A program made the translations under genes and the position numbers. 64,000 nucleotides of DNA from Pedobacter cryophilus (lineage in GTDB: Bacteria; Bacteroidota; Bacteroidia; Sphingobacteriales; Sphingobacteriaceae): assembly GCF_005116455.1 (NCBI RefSeq), contig NZ_SWBP01000004.1, positions 372,001 through 436,000 of the forward strand, written 5' to 3'. Each line of letters opens with the position of its first letter. Position 1 is the stretch's first letter. Below, piece after piece: positions 18,535 to 28,562 of this stretch. Under the pieces are notes generated by a model that did no database searches, was not told the DNA's origin, and saw nothing but the letters and a program-made list of their open reading frames with translations.

Positions 18535-19818
18535 ATGAATTTTGTAGAAGAACTACGTTGGCGAGGATTATTACATGACATTATGCCGGGTACCGAAGAG
18601 GAATTGGCTAAAGGAATGGCTAGTGGCTATATAGGTTTTGATCCAACTGCAGATTCACTTCATGTGGGTAGTTTGTTACAAATCATGACATTGGTGCGTT
18701 TTCAACAAGCTGGGCATAAGCCTTTTGCTTTAGTTGGAGGCGCAACGGGTATGGTTGGCGATCCATCAGGGAAATCTCAAGAAAGAAATTTATTATCAGA
18801 AGAAATTCTGAATCATAATTTAAATGGAATTCAGAAACAATTAGAACGTTTTTTAGATTTTGATTGCGGAGCTAACAGCGCAGAGATTGTTAATAATTAC
18901 GATTGGTTTAAAAGCTTTACTTTTTTAGACTTTATTAGGGATGTTGGAAAGCACATCACTGTAAATTATATGATGGCTAAAGATTCGGTTAAGAAAAGGC
19001 TAGAAAGTGAAGTGGGGATGTCTTTTACCGAGTTTAGTTACCAATTGGTACAAGGCTATGATTTTTATTATTTGTGGAAGCATAAAAATTGTGTGCTGCA
19101 AATGGGTGGTTCAGATCAGTGGGGAAATATTGTAACCGGAACTGAATTTATTAGAAGAAAAGATGGCGGACAAGCTTTTGCCTTAACTTCGCCATTAATT
19201 AAAAAATCTGACGGCACTAAATTTGGTAAAACTGAAGGTGGAAACGTTTGGTTAGACCCAAAGAAAACTAGTCCGTACCAGTTCTATCAGTTTTGGTTAA
19301 ATTCATCTGATGATGATGCTGCTAATTATATTAAGATATTTACTTTTTTAAACGAGGATGAAATCAATAAAATAATTGCTGAACATGCAGCAGCACCACA
19401 TTTAAGAGTTTTACAAAAAGCATTAGCTAAAGATATTACCGAAAGGGTACATGGTTTTGACGCTTTAGAAACAGCTTTAAAAACCACCGATTTCTTATTT
19501 GGAAATGGTTCTTTAGAATTTTTAAATTCTTTAGATGATGAAGGTGTTTTGCAGGTTTTTGAAGGAATTACTCAATTTGAGATTTCAAAAGAAGAATTTA
19601 GTGCGGGTTATGATGTGTTGACTTTGTTAGCCGATAAAACAGCTGTATTTCCATCAAAAGGAGAGGCTAAAAAGATGATTGTTGGGGGAGGTGTTTCTGT
19701 TAATCGTGAAAAAGTGCCTGCTCCAGAGAAAGTTTTTATGACTTCTGATTTAATAAACGAAAAGTTTTTAGTGGTACAAAAAGGGAAGAAGAATTACTTT
19801 TTGGTGATAGTAAAATAA
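18535..19818 (+). CDS. tyrS: Tyrosyl-tRNA synthetase
   Basis: Class I aminoacyl-tRNA synthetase of 427 residues charging tRNA-Tyr. The HIGH-equivalent is HVGS (43-46), the KMSKS-equivalent is KFGKT (229-233), and the tyrosine pocket shows YDFYYLW and [13 protein letters not shown]-terminal S4-like RNA-binding domain (about 360-427, with [10 protein letters not shown]) is present. Length and motifs are those of the bacterial TyrRS of E. coli type. It is the only housekeeping gene between the accessory pair downstream and the envelope genes upstream. Confidence 0.97.
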   Translation: MNFVEELRWRGLLHDIMPGTEEELAKGMASGYIGFDPTADSLHVGSLLQIMTLVRFQQAGHKPFALVGGATGMVGDPSGKSQERNLLSEEILNHNLNGIQKQLERFLDFDCGANSAEIVNNYDWFKSFTFLDFIRDVGKHITVNYMMAKDSVKKRLESEVGMSFTEFSYQLVQGYDFYYLWKHKNCVLQMGGSDQWGNIVTGTEFIRRKDGGQAFALTSPLIKKSDGTKFGKTEGGNVWLDPKKTSPYQFYQFWLNSSDDDAANYIKIFTFLNEDEINKIIAEHAAAPHLRVLQKALAKDITERVHGFDALETALKTTDFLFGNGSLEFLNSLDDEGVLQVFEGITQFEISKEEFSAGYDVLTLLADKTAVFPSKGEAKKMIVGGGVSVNREKVPAPEKVFMTSDLINEKFLVVQKGKKNYFLVIVK

Positions 19819-19830
19819 AGTTTAAAATAT

Positions 19831-19861
19831 TTTAGTTTACGACAAAAATGTAATATATTTG
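19831..19861 (+). promoter_or_regulatory. Promoter of the RES-Xre module
   Basis: TTTA (19831-19834), 19 bases, then TATATTTG (19854-19861). The antitoxin ATG starts five bases after the -7 box, so the transcript should be leaderless or nearly so. Antitoxins of this family usually repress their own promoter, and the overlap of box and start codon fits that. Confidence 0.5.
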
Positions 19862-19866
19862 GATAT

Positions 19867-20364
19867 ATGTCTGATAATAGCCAAAAATTAAATGAACCTT
19901 TTGCAGAATACGCTACCGCATTAAATGATTCAACTTATCATTTGGTTGCTTTTTTTGGTGGTATTGGTGCTTTAAAATTAAATTCTAACGTACTTTCTGA
20001 TTTTGATATTTTAGAATTAACCAGGCGTGGCATTCCAAAAAAGGCGATGCTTAGCTTGGTGAATAAAATCTCTTTAACCCTACAGGAGTTTTCTAATATT
20101 ATGCATATTTCTGAGCGTACATTTCAACGTTTTCAAGATGATAGCTTAATAAAAACAGAATATGCAGAAAAAGCGGTAGAATTAGCTCGTTTGTATGCCC
20201 GTGGCGAAGAAGTTTTTGGTTCTTTAGATAAATTTAAACGTTGGATGAAAACACCGTCTCACGTATTTAAAGATCAAACACCTTTTGATTTATTAGATTC
20301 TTCTATAGGTTTTGATTTGGTTTTAAAGGAAATTGGTAGGATAGAATACGGCATATTTTCTTAG
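19867..20364 (+). CDS. Antitoxin of a RES-Xre toxin-antitoxin system (MbcA/ParS/Xre type, DUF2384)
   Basis: Protein of 165 residues with an Xre-like helix-turn-helix region (about 60-105, NIMHISERTFQRFQDD). The C-terminal toxin-binding DUF2384 domain contains EEVFGSLDKFKRWMKTPSHV and the terminal GFDLVLKEIGRIEYGIFS, typical of MbcA/ParS antitoxins. It neutralises the RES toxin and probably autoregulates. The toxin ATG begins at the very next base after its stop, so the two are tightly coupled. Confidence 0.88.
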   Translation: MSDNSQKLNEPFAEYATALNDSTYHLVAFFGGIGALKLNSNVLSDFDILELTRRGIPKKAMLSLVNKISLTLQEFSNIMHISERTFQRFQDDSLIKTEYAEKAVELARLYARGEEVFGSLDKFKRWMKTPSHVFKDQTPFDLLDSSIGFDLVLKEIGRIEYGIFS

Positions 20365-20814
20365 ATGGAGCTTTACAGATTAGGCTCTTGCAAGTTTTCT
20401 GCTGATACTTCTGGCGAAGGTTCGAGGTTATATGGAGGAAGATGGAATACCATTGGCGTTCCTGCTGTTTATTTTGCAAGTTCAAGAGCATTGGCTGTTT
20501 TAGAAGTGCTGGTTCATTTACCGCCAGCTTTGTTACCGAGTGATTTTTGCATGGCCATTTTAAAATTAGAAACAATCGCTTTTGAAATTACCGAAAACCA
20601 ATTGCCAACAGGCTGGAATACTTTTCCGTTTTTAAAGCAAGTACAATTAATTGGGAATTCTTTCTTTAAAGAAGGCAAACACCTTTTGTTAAAAGTGCCT
20701 TCCGCGGTTGTAAGTGGGGAGTTTAATTATATTATGAATCCTAAACATAAACAAGCAAAAGATATAGTTTTTATAAAGAATGAACCTTTTTCTTTTGATA
20801 GTAGGTTATTTTAA
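20365..20814 (+). CDS. RES domain toxin
   Basis: Toxin of 149 residues related to the NAD-degrading or ADP-ribosylating RES family. Conserved region: RLYGGRWNTIGVPAVYFASS with Arg26 and Tyr36, then ALAVLEVLVHL with Glu47. A later VPSAVV carries the conserved Ser. Family knowledge says such toxins deplete NAD+; that is not shown here. Length is normal and the core residues are intact, so the toxin is probably active. It directly follows its antitoxin. Confidence 0.87.
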   Translation: MELYRLGSCKFSADTSGEGSRLYGGRWNTIGVPAVYFASSRALAVLEVLVHLPPALLPSDFCMAILKLETIAFEITENQLPTGWNTFPFLKQVQLIGNSFFKEGKHLLLKVPSAVVSGEFNYIMNPKHKQAKDIVFIKNEPFSFDSRLF

Positions 20815-20857
20815 GGTTTATTTTTTATAGGGTGTTCTAAATCAAAAAGTGTTTAAA

Positions 20858-21527
20858 TTATTTGTCAGTTCTATTTTCTCTTACGTATTTTTCAATAAAA
20901 GCTATTACTGCTGAAACATGATGTAACTCTTCAATATTTGGGAAGGTTTTATGGAATTCTTGTGGACAATAATAATTAAAATATCTTTTTTTATCTGGTT
21001 TAAGAAGTTCAAAATTATAAATCCTCCCATCAAAAACTTCTATTCTTTTACCCCCCTGAGTATTCCGGATTTTCATAATCAACATAGTAATTAATAAATC
21101 TATGTGAGATGAGTTCTGCTGATGGTATTTGATTAACATAATGCTGATCATGAATGTGCTGCCATAGCTTATTCATATCAGCAGTTTTTAGTGGAATTTC
21201 TTTTAACTTAAAATCTTTTTTTATATTAAAATCCCAATCAAAATATTTTGCATTCCATTTATAATCTTTTAAAGTCAAAATAAAGACTTTACTGTAATTG
21301 TCAAGACCTCCTCTTTCCCAAATACGCAATTCAAATTCATAGTTCTTTTCTAGTTTAAAAATCGAATCTAAATCATTATCAAGTTTGTGTATTGGATTTT
21401 TGATGTTTTTATTTTCATTAAAATCAATTTTATAATGAGCATAGCTATTCTCAAAAGTTTTATTTTGAGCTAATACAATATTAGAATAAGCGAAAAAGGT
21501 AATAAGCAGAAGATAAGCATTTTTCAT
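20858..21527 (-). pseudogene. Secreted protein of unknown function, frameshifted in a G6 run
   Basis: The first frame (21527 to 21048, 159 residues) has a signal peptide ending VLAQ and stops just after NPEYSGG. The second frame continues as GGKRIEVFDGRIYNFELLKP and reaches KYVRENRTDK at 20858. Together they match the neighbouring gene 21599-22264 over its whole length. The switch is at six cytosines on the plus strand (21051-21056); removing one base would restore a reading frame of about 222 codons. Function unknown, no domain recognised. It may be a true pseudogene, a phase-variable gene or a sequencing error. Confidence 0.75.
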
Positions 21528-21598
21528 ATTATGGTTTGCCTGTTTAAGATGTTTTATGGTTATATAGTTTTTCTGTTTATTGTGAGAAAAGGCACAAA

Positions 21599-22264
21599 TT
21601 ATTTTATCGTATTATTTTCTACATATTTTTCAACTATAGATATAATTGATGAAACATGTAATAATGGCTCAACATTTGAAAATGTTTTAAATAAAGCTTG
21701 CGGCGAATTAAACTCTAGAAACTTTTTTTTATCAGGCATTAATAATTCAAAGTTAATTATTGGTCCATGGAGTGGTTGAATATGTGAAATACTATAGAAC
21801 TCGGGGTTTTTAGAATTAATCATATAGTTTTTAAGTAAATGAGCAAAAGATTCTTGGATTGGTATCTGAGTTAATTCATGCCTATAACCAACCTGATTCC
21901 ACAACAATTTTAAATCTCCTTCATTTAATAAAACTTCTTTTAGTTTAAATTCATCCTTAATCTCCCAATTCCAATCAAAATATTTTGCACTCCATTTATG
22001 ATTTTTAAGAGTCATTATAAAAACTCTTTTTATCTCTGGGATGCCACCACGAGTCCATAATCTAAATTCAAATTCAAAGTTTTTATCAATCTTATAAATT
22101 GAATCTAATTTATTATCATCAAATTGATTTGGATTGGTTGAATTTTTACTTTCATTAAAGTCAATTTTATAATGAGCGTAGCTATTCTCAAAAGCTTTAT
22201 TTTGAGCATTTAGGTTTTGATAACAAATTGAGAATAAAAATATCAGTAAGTAGGTGTTTTTCAT
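21599..22264 (-). CDS. Secreted protein of unknown function, intact paralogue
   Basis: Protein of 221 residues with a signal peptide (about 1-20, ending LNAQ). It shares NKAFENSYAHYKIDFNE, the KWSAKYFDW region, FELLMPDKKK and a C-terminal VEKYVENNTIK with the frameshifted gene just downstream. The two arose by tandem duplication. I recognise no domain or active site; it is probably periplasmic or outer-membrane associated. The intergenic space is 71 bases. Confidence 0.7.
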   Translation of the reverse strand: MKNTYLLIFLFSICYQNLNAQNKAFENSYAHYKIDFNESKNSTNPNQFDDNKLDSIYKIDKNFEFEFRLWTRGGIPEIKRVFIMTLKNHKWSAKYFDWNWEIKDEFKLKEVLLNEGDLKLLWNQVGYRHELTQIPIQESFAHLLKNYMINSKNPEFYSISHIQPLHGPIINFELLMPDKKKFLEFNSPQALFKTFSNVEPLLHVSSIISIVEKYVENNTIK

Positions 22265-22307
22265 AGAAATTAATTTACCTAAATATAGAGAAAATTAGAA
22301 ACAGAAT

Positions 22308-23291
22308 CTACCCCACCATCAAATTACAACCTCTAACATCGCTTTGATCAAACCTGCCTAAAACTTCAAAGGATCCATCGGGATAAATTTTCCCTAAATC
22401 TTGTGTGGCTATAAAAGAACAAGAGTTAATATTTGCTAAATCAATTACGTTAATTCCGCCAGTTTTTTCGCCTTCTAATAATGATAAAGGATCATTGGTA
22501 TCTCTAATTAAAACCTTCATCCAAGGCACACAATTAAAAATTCCATCGCCCAAAGAATATGCCTGAGATAGTAATTCTGTCATTCCATATTCAGAGTGTA
22601 TATGTTCTATTCCAAAGCCATTACAAAGAACCTGATGAAGTTCTTCCCTAATCATTTCTTTGCGTTTACCTTTCATTCCGCCAGTTTCCATCACCACCAG
22701 ATTAGGGAAATTGAGACTGTAATTTTCAATAAAATCTAGCAAAGCGTAGGTTACACCAATGAGTACCGTTTTTTGGTTTGTTTGTTTAAGAAACAATAAG
22801 GTCTCATATAATTCTTGGTGATTGTACAAAAAGAAGCCGCTTTTTGGATGGTTTGATTTTTCTATCAAATCTTTCACCATATAAATCAAAGACGAACCTT
22901 CTCTTTCTAAATAATTAGGCAATAATGCCAAAAAGCAAGTTTCGTTAACTTGTCCGTAAAATTTTTCGAAACCTTTTAAATAGCTTTTTTCATAAAGATT
23001 AACCTCTTTCACAAAATGCTGGCTGGTTTGCGTTCCTGTAGTGCCCGAGCTGGTAAATATGACTTCGGCGAAAGCCTGATGCTCAATAATTTTATGATTT
23101 TTAAAAAACTCAATAGGTAAAAAAGGAATTTGGGTATAATGAAGAATCTCCTCAGGCTTTAGGCCTAAATTTAAAACAAACTCTCGGTAAACCTCAATTT
23201 CTTGGCTTTGCTTCTTAAAAACAGACAAGCAAGTGGTATTAAATTCTTGCTCATTACTGATATTGAAAATGTTAGCGGCTTCCTTTTCCAT
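22308..23291 (-). CDS. LuxE/PaaK-like acyl-protein synthetase or acyl-adenylating enzyme
   Basis: Protein of 327 residues of the ANL adenylation superfamily, LuxE branch. The nucleotide-binding P-loop-like segment is VIFTSSGTTGTQTSQHF. A later METGGMKGKRKEMIREEL, EYGMTELLSQAYS and a C-terminal DLGKIYPDGSFEVLGRFDQSDVRG complete the typical adenylation-domain pattern. It probably activates a carboxylic acid and passes it to a thiol or protein. No partner reductase (LuxC) is nearby, so the pathway is unknown. Confidence 0.8.
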   Translation of the reverse strand: MEKEAANIFNISNEQEFNTTCLSVFKKQSQEIEVYREFVLNLGLKPEEILHYTQIPFLPIEFFKNHKIIEHQAFAEVIFTSSGTTGTQTSQHFVKEVNLYEKSYLKGFEKFYGQVNETCFLALLPNYLEREGSSLIYMVKDLIEKSNHPKSGFFLYNHQELYETLLFLKQTNQKTVLIGVTYALLDFIENYSLNFPNLVVMETGGMKGKRKEMIREELHQVLCNGFGIEHIHSEYGMTELLSQAYSLGDGIFNCVPWMKVLIRDTNDPLSLLEGEKTGGINVIDLANINSCSFIATQDLGKIYPDGSFEVLGRFDQSDVRGCNLMVG

Positions 23292-23812
23292 TTATTTTTC
23301 AAAGATAAAGAATTAGGCTTTTGCATTACAAATAAGATGTTTTTTTGATGCTTTAATTGCTTGGAAATAGGATAAATATGCCCGAGCGGAAAGTCAAGCA
23401 ACCTAAATCTCTAATGGTATGATGAGAAGATTGCTTTATACTGGTGATTTTAAATAGCTTTTTTGCTTAGTAATTTAAGCATTAACACTAAACTGGTAAT
23501 TTCATAGCAGGGTTAAAACAGCTTTAGATGAGGTTTTTAAAAGTTTAACTTATAAAAAACCAAGGTATAGGTTATTACAAGGTAAATGATTGATATTGTA
23601 ACAAAGGAAGATGTGAGAAATCTCAAAAGACGGTTTTTGTATGATTTTAGTAGGATTTTTAACGCTTATTGTAAAAGATGAAGCAAACAAAAATGGACGG
23701 CTTCTATTAAATATCAGTTAATTGTTAATAAATCAGTTCAATGTGGTTAATTAATTTTTCCTATATTAAATGATAATAGGGATATTAGCAAAGAATTAAG
23801 TTCAAATTATTC
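23292..23812. other. Gene-poor 521-base interval
   Basis: AT-rich DNA with stop codons in all frames and no recognised RNA gene. A short fragment resembling the N-terminus of a small helix-turn-helix protein lies at 23586-23681 and is listed separately. Otherwise I see nothing supportable. Confidence 0.5.
23586..23681 (+). pseudogene. Possible remnant of a small helix-turn-helix protein N-terminus
   Basis: A 31-codon frame starts MIDIVTKEDVRNLKRRFLYDF. It resembles the opening (xxIVTKEDLxxFxxxLL) that I recall from small Bacteroidota excisionase-like HTH proteins, but it ends before any HTH. This may be chance; it is listed because the interval is otherwise empty. Confidence 0.2.
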
Positions 23813-26272
23813 ATGAAAGAAGATAAAGAAGAAGAAAATATAGATATTACATTAGAACAATTAGAGGGAACAGAAATACAGCATGTAAATAATCCAATAG
23901 TTGGACTAAAACCCATTGAAAAGAGATTTTTAGGGGCAGTTAAAGAAGTTAAACAACATAATAACAAGTATATTTTTTCTGATGGATCTGCGTCGGTAGA
24001 AATTATGGTGGTTAGCGATGAAATTATCAAGGTTAGATTAGCTCCGCATAGTGTCTTTTTAGATGAATTCTCCTACGCGGTACCGGCATTAGATCAAAAG
24101 GTTGCTGTTTTTACTTTTTCTGAAGACGACACCCACTACACTGTCTCCACCAACACGGTTTCTTGTTTGGTAAATAAAGAAAACTTTCATATTTCTTTTG
24201 CCGATATCAATAGCAAACTCATTAATGAAGATTATTTGGCCATGCACTGGGAAGAGAATGTTCAGTTTGGTGGTTATTACGTTTATTGCACCAAAAAGAG
24301 CTATCCCGAAGAAGCATTTTATGGTTTAGGAGATAAGCCTACAGATCTTAATTTAAGAGGGAAAAGGTTGCAGAATTGGAATACAGATACCTATTCATTC
24401 GCCAAGCATCAAGATCCATTATATCGTAGTATTCCGTTTTATATTAGTTTACACGAAGGAGTTGCCCATGGAATTTTTATGGATAACACTTTTAAAACTC
24501 ATTTTGATTTTGCACATGAAGATGCTGGTAAAACCAGTTTTTGGGCAGATGGAGGCGAGCTGCAATACTATTATATTCATGGTCCGCATATGATGGATGT
24601 GGTAAAACGCTACCATACCTTAACCGGAACACATAAATTACCACCGCTTTGGGCTTTAGGTTATCACCAGTGCAGATGGAGTTACTATCCAGAATCTAAG
24701 CTTCATGATTTAGCAAAAAACTTCAGATCAAGAAAAATTCCTTGCGATGCTTTGTATTTGGATATAGATTACATGGATGGCTACAGATGCTTTACATGGA
24801 ATAAAAAATACTTCCCAAACCCTAAAAAGATGATCAAAGAATTATCTGATGACGGTTTTAAAACGGTTGTAATTATTGATCCGGGAATTAAAGTAGATGA
24901 TAATTATTGGGTTTTTAAAGAAGGTAAAGAAAATAAATATTTTTGCCGCAGAAGCGATGATTACTTTATGGAAGGCCATGTTTGGCCAGGCAGATGTCAG
25001 TTTCCTGATTTCACAAACCCAGAGGTAAGACAATGGTGGGGCGGTTTGTTTAAAGAATTGGTTGACATTGGCGTTGCCGGTGTTTGGAATGATATGAATG
25101 AGCCTGCTGTTTTTGGTTCTGGCACCTTTCCAGATGATGTTCGTCACCAATATGATGGTCATAGAGGTTCGCACCGTAAAGCCCATAATGTTTATGGAAT
25201 GCAAATGGTAAGAGCAACTTATGACGGTTTAAAAAAACTCCAAAAAAGCAAAAGACCATTTACCATTACCAGAGCAGGCTATGCAGGCGTACAACGTTAT
25301 AGCAGCGTTTGGACAGGTGATAACGTAGCAAGTTGGGAACATTTAAAACTTGGAAGCTTACAAATGCAACGTTTGTCAATGTCGGGAGTGCCGTTTGCAG
25401 GTACAGATATAGGCGGGTTTAGTGGTGAGCCAACTGGCGAATTATTTACCAGATGGATTCAATTAGGTGTTTTTTCTCCTTTTATGAGAGCGCACTCTGC
25501 CGGTGATACCGCCGAACGTGAGCCTTGGAGTTTTGGAACCGCATTAGAAGATATCAACCGTAAATTTATTGAGTTACGATACAAATTGCTGCCTTACATC
25601 TATTCGGCATTTTGGGAACATCATCGTTATGGTTTTCCAATTCTACGCCCAATAGTGATGTTAGAACAAGAAAACAAAACCAATAAATACAGAGAAGACG
25701 AGTTTACTTTTGGAGATAAAATTTTAGTTTGCCCTGTTTTAGAAGAAGGTGCAACCTCCAGAAAAGTATATTTACCGGTAGGTAATTGGTACGATTATTT
25801 TTCACATCAAGCGTTAGCCGGAGGAGAAGAACACCAAGTAGCGGCTCCTTTAGATACCATGCCTATTTTTGTGAAGGCAGGATCTGTGATACCAGAATAT
25901 CCGGTAATGCAACATACCAATGAGTTTGAAATTGAAGAATTAATGTTTCAAATTTATTTTTCAGATTACGAAGTAAATTCGTTCTATTTTGAAGATCACG
26001 GAGATACTTTTGCTTATGAGCAAGATATTTACCTAGAGAAAAAGTTTGTAGTAAACGGAGACCTAAAAAGCATGACCATTAAGCAATCTGTTGAAGGCTT
26101 GTTTACACCGAGATACGAGACCTATGATCTTAAAATTATAGGCTTACCTTTCTTACCTACAAAAGTTTTAATTGATGGAAAAGAATATCTGGGAGAACTT
26201 AAATTTGATGAACTCAAAAGAGTTAGAGTGAAAGCGTCAAAGCATTTTAGGCAAATTGTCATCACCAAATAA
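23813..26272 (+). CDS. Glycoside hydrolase family 31 alpha-glucosidase
   Basis: Alpha-glucosidase-type hydrolase of 819 residues. After an N-terminal galactose-mutarotase-like beta domain (about 60-245) comes the (beta/alpha)8 barrel with YHQCRWSYYPE and LDIDYMDGYRCFTW. The nucleophile is Asp427 in WNDMNEP, and GTDIGGFSGEPTGE holds the acid/base region. A proximal/distal C-terminal beta domain with DUF5110-like sequence ends the protein. No signal peptide, so cytoplasmic. It sits just upstream of glgB with a terminator between, suggesting a role in breaking down glycogen- or maltodextrin-type glucans (inference). Confidence 0.92.
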   Translation: MKEDKEEENIDITLEQLEGTEIQHVNNPIVGLKPIEKRFLGAVKEVKQHNNKYIFSDGSASVEIMVVSDEIIKVRLAPHSVFLDEFSYAVPALDQKVAVFTFSEDDTHYTVSTNTVSCLVNKENFHISFADINSKLINEDYLAMHWEENVQFGGYYVYCTKKSYPEEAFYGLGDKPTDLNLRGKRLQNWNTDTYSFAKHQDPLYRSIPFYISLHEGVAHGIFMDNTFKTHFDFAHEDAGKTSFWADGGELQYYYIHGPHMMDVVKRYHTLTGTHKLPPLWALGYHQCRWSYYPESKLHDLAKNFRSRKIPCDALYLDIDYMDGYRCFTWNKKYFPNPKKMIKELSDDGFKTVVIIDPGIKVDDNYWVFKEGKENKYFCRRSDDYFMEGHVWPGRCQFPDFTNPEVRQWWGGLFKELVDIGVAGVWNDMNEPAVFGSGTFPDDVRHQYDGHRGSHRKAHNVYGMQMVRATYDGLKKLQKSKRPFTITRAGYAGVQRYSSVWTGDNVASWEHLKLGSLQMQRLSMSGVPFAGTDIGGFSGEPTGELFTRWIQLGVFSPFMRAHSAGDTAEREPWSFGTALEDINRKFIELRYKLLPYIYSAFWEHHRYGFPILRPIVMLEQENKTNKYREDEFTFGDKILVCPVLEEGATSRKVYLPVGNWYDYFSHQALAGGEEHQVAAPLDTMPIFVKAGSVIPEYPVMQHTNEFEIEELMFQIYFSDYEVNSFYFEDHGDTFAYEQDIYLEKKFVVNGDLKSMTIKQSVEGLFTPRYETYDLKIIGLPFLPTKVLIDGKEYLGELKFDELKRVRVKASKHFRQIVITK

Positions 26273-26276
26273 AATT

Positions 26277-26305
26277 AAAAACCCGGCAATTAACCGGGTT
26301 TTTTT
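26277..26305 (+). terminator. Rho-independent terminator after the GH31 gene
   Basis: ACCCGG (26281-26286) pairs with CCGGGT (26294-26299) around a 7-base loop, flanked by AAAA and a run of seven T. It lies four bases past the GH31 stop and is a clear intrinsic terminator. Confidence 0.88.
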
Positions 26306-26456
26306 ATGAAATCAGAAATTTAATTTTTTTGAAATTAATAAAAATCAGGATGTTTTTCTAAATTGAAGTTTATATGTAAATTGGGTTGCTTAACAAGCTC
26401 AATCAATTAAACCAATTAAACCAAATTTTTCCTTACAACCTAAGATAAATCATTCC

Positions 26457-28499
26457 ATGGCTAAAAAAATAAAAGAACCTGAACCAGAGTCATCTGTAAA
26501 AGAGAAGAAAGTAGCTGTTAAAAAAGTAGCTGTTAAAAAAACAGTAACTAAAAAGAAAGAAACCGAGGTACCGCAGATAGTAGCAAATAAAATATATCCT
26601 TCGGTATTACTTTATTCTAGATTTTCTGAGTTTGATATTTCTCTTTTTAAAGCGGGTAAACATTATAAATTACATGAAAAATTTGGTGCTCATGTCATCA
26701 ATCACGAAGGCGTAATAGGTACTTATTTTGCTGTTTGGGCTCCTAACGCTCATTATGTTTCGGTAATAGGTAATTTTAATTATTGGGATAAAGGCACACA
26801 TGAACTTTTTGTAAGGTGGGATCATTCTGGTATTTGGGAAGGTTTTATTCCGCATGTAGGTAATGGCGAAGCTTATAAATATTTTATAGAGTCTAATACT
26901 GGTGAAAAGCTAGAAAAAGCAGATCCATTTGCTTTAAGATCTGAAGAGCCACCACGTACCGCTTCTATAGTTTGGGACACTTGGTACGAGTGGAAAGATA
27001 GTCCTTGGATGGAAAAACGCCATCTTAAAAATGCCTTAAACAAGCCCATGTCTGTTTACGAGGTCCATTTTGGCTCTTGGGCTCGTGGTTTAGAATCTCC
27101 AGATCAATTTCTTTCTTACAGAGATATGGCACATAAATTAGTGCCTTATGTTAAAGAAATGGGCTTTACTCATGTAGAGTTTATGCCCCTAATGGAGCAC
27201 CCTTTTTATCCAAGTTGGGGTTATCAAATTACCGGTTTTTTTGCCGCTACTTGTCGTTTTGGTACCCCACAAGACCTCATGTATTTGATAGAACAATTTC
27301 ATGAAAACGGTATTGGCGTATTATTAGATTGGGTTCCGTCACATTTCCCAGGAGATGCACATGGCCTTTATAATTTTGATGGCTCTCATTTGTACGAACA
27401 TGCAGATATGCGTAAAGGCTTTCATCCAGACTGGAAATCTTATATTTTTAACTATGGCAGAAATGAAGTAAAAGCATTTTTAATTTCTAATGCTATATTT
27501 TGGTTAGAACGCTTTCACATAGATGGTTTAAGGGTAGATGCTGTAGCGTCTATGCTTTATTTAGATTATTCGAGAGAAGAAGGAGAGTGGGTGCCTAATG
27601 ATTTTGGAGGTCGAGAAAATTTAGAGGCTATTGCTTTTCTAAAAGAGTTTAATGAAGCCGTTTATGTGAACTTTCCAGATGTGCAAACCATTGCCGAGGA
27701 ATCTACATCTTTTTCTGGCGTAAGTCATCCTACTTATACAGGAGGTTTAGGTTTTGGTCAAAAATGGATGATGGGTTGGATGAATGATACCCTTCGTTAT
27801 TTCCAAAAAGACCCTATCTACAGAAAAAATCATCATTCTGAGGTTACTTTTAGCACCATTTACGCATTTACAGAGAATTTTATGTTACCGCTTTCGCATG
27901 ATGAAGTGGTACATGGAAAAAAATCTCTGATCTATAAAATGCCCGGAGACGAATGGCAACAATTTGCTAATTTAAGATTGTTATATAGTTACATGTGGAC
28001 TCATCCTGGCACTAAATTGCTATTTATGGGTAGTGAGTTTGCGCAAACCAAGGAGTGGGATCCTCAACATTCATTAGATTGGCATTTGTTAGAATACGCC
28101 CCGCATCAAGGGATTAAAAAAACAGTAATGGCGCTTAATAAATTATATAAAGAAGAGCCAGCCATGTACGAGCGTAGTTTTGATGGAAACGGTTTTGAAT
28201 GGATAGTAAATGACGATGCAGATAATTCTGTATTGGTTTACGCCCGTAAAGGCTTAAACCCAAAAGACGATTTAATTATTGCCCTAAATTTAACGCCAGT
28301 ACCTCGTTTAAATTACCGTTTTGGCGTTACCCGCTCTGGTAATTGGAAAGAGATATTTAATTCAGACGAGCTACAATATTGGGGTAGTGGAATGAAAAAT
28401 AATGATCAGGAAAGTGAAGCTAAAGGTAGCCATTGGAAGGCCAACTCTATAGAAGTTAACGTTCCGCCTTTAGGAATGGTAGTTTTTAAAGCAGTATAA
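26457..28499 (+). CDS. glgB: 1,4-alpha-glucan branching enzyme
   Basis: GH13 enzyme of 680 residues introducing alpha-1,6 branches into glycogen. Order: a lysine-rich N-terminal extension (about 1-40) with repeated VAVKK units; a CBM48 domain (about 75-175, YFAVWAPNAHYVSVIGNF); and the catalytic barrel with DWVPSHFPGD, the nucleophile Asp361 in GLRVDAVASM, the acid Glu414 in TIAEEST, and LSHDEVVHGK. A C-terminal all-beta domain follows. The extension is absent from standard GlgB and contains a near-exact tandem duplication of GTAGCTGTTAAAAAA. Likely works with the upstream GH31 enzyme in glycogen turnover. Confidence 0.95.
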   Translation: MAKKIKEPEPESSVKEKKVAVKKVAVKKTVTKKKETEVPQIVANKIYPSVLLYSRFSEFDISLFKAGKHYKLHEKFGAHVINHEGVIGTYFAVWAPNAHYVSVIGNFNYWDKGTHELFVRWDHSGIWEGFIPHVGNGEAYKYFIESNTGEKLEKADPFALRSEEPPRTASIVWDTWYEWKDSPWMEKRHLKNALNKPMSVYEVHFGSWARGLESPDQFLSYRDMAHKLVPYVKEMGFTHVEFMPLMEHPFYPSWGYQITGFFAATCRFGTPQDLMYLIEQFHENGIGVLLDWVPSHFPGDAHGLYNFDGSHLYEHADMRKGFHPDWKSYIFNYGRNEVKAFLISNAIFWLERFHIDGLRVDAVASMLYLDYSREEGEWVPNDFGGRENLEAIAFLKEFNEAVYVNFPDVQTIAEESTSFSGVSHPTYTGGLGFGQKWMMGWMNDTLRYFQKDPIYRKNHHSEVTFSTIYAFTENFMLPLSHDEVVHGKKSLIYKMPGDEWQQFANLRLLYSYMWTHPGTKLLFMGSEFAQTKEWDPQHSLDWHLLEYAPHQGIKKTVMALNKLYKEEPAMYERSFDGNGFEWIVNDDADNSVLVYARKGLNPKDDLIIALNLTPVPRLNYRFGVTRSGNWKEIFNSDELQYWGSGMKNNDQESEAKGSHWKANSIEVNVPPLGMVVFKAV

Positions 28500-28562
28500 T
28501 AATTTAATTTTTTTGAAAAGCAGGGTTAGTACAAATTAAAAGTGCTAATCCTGCTTTTTGTT

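Noticed and set aside
23171-23401. Small protein upstream of the LuxE-like gene
   Set aside because: It overlaps the LuxE-like gene in another frame and has no recognisable features.
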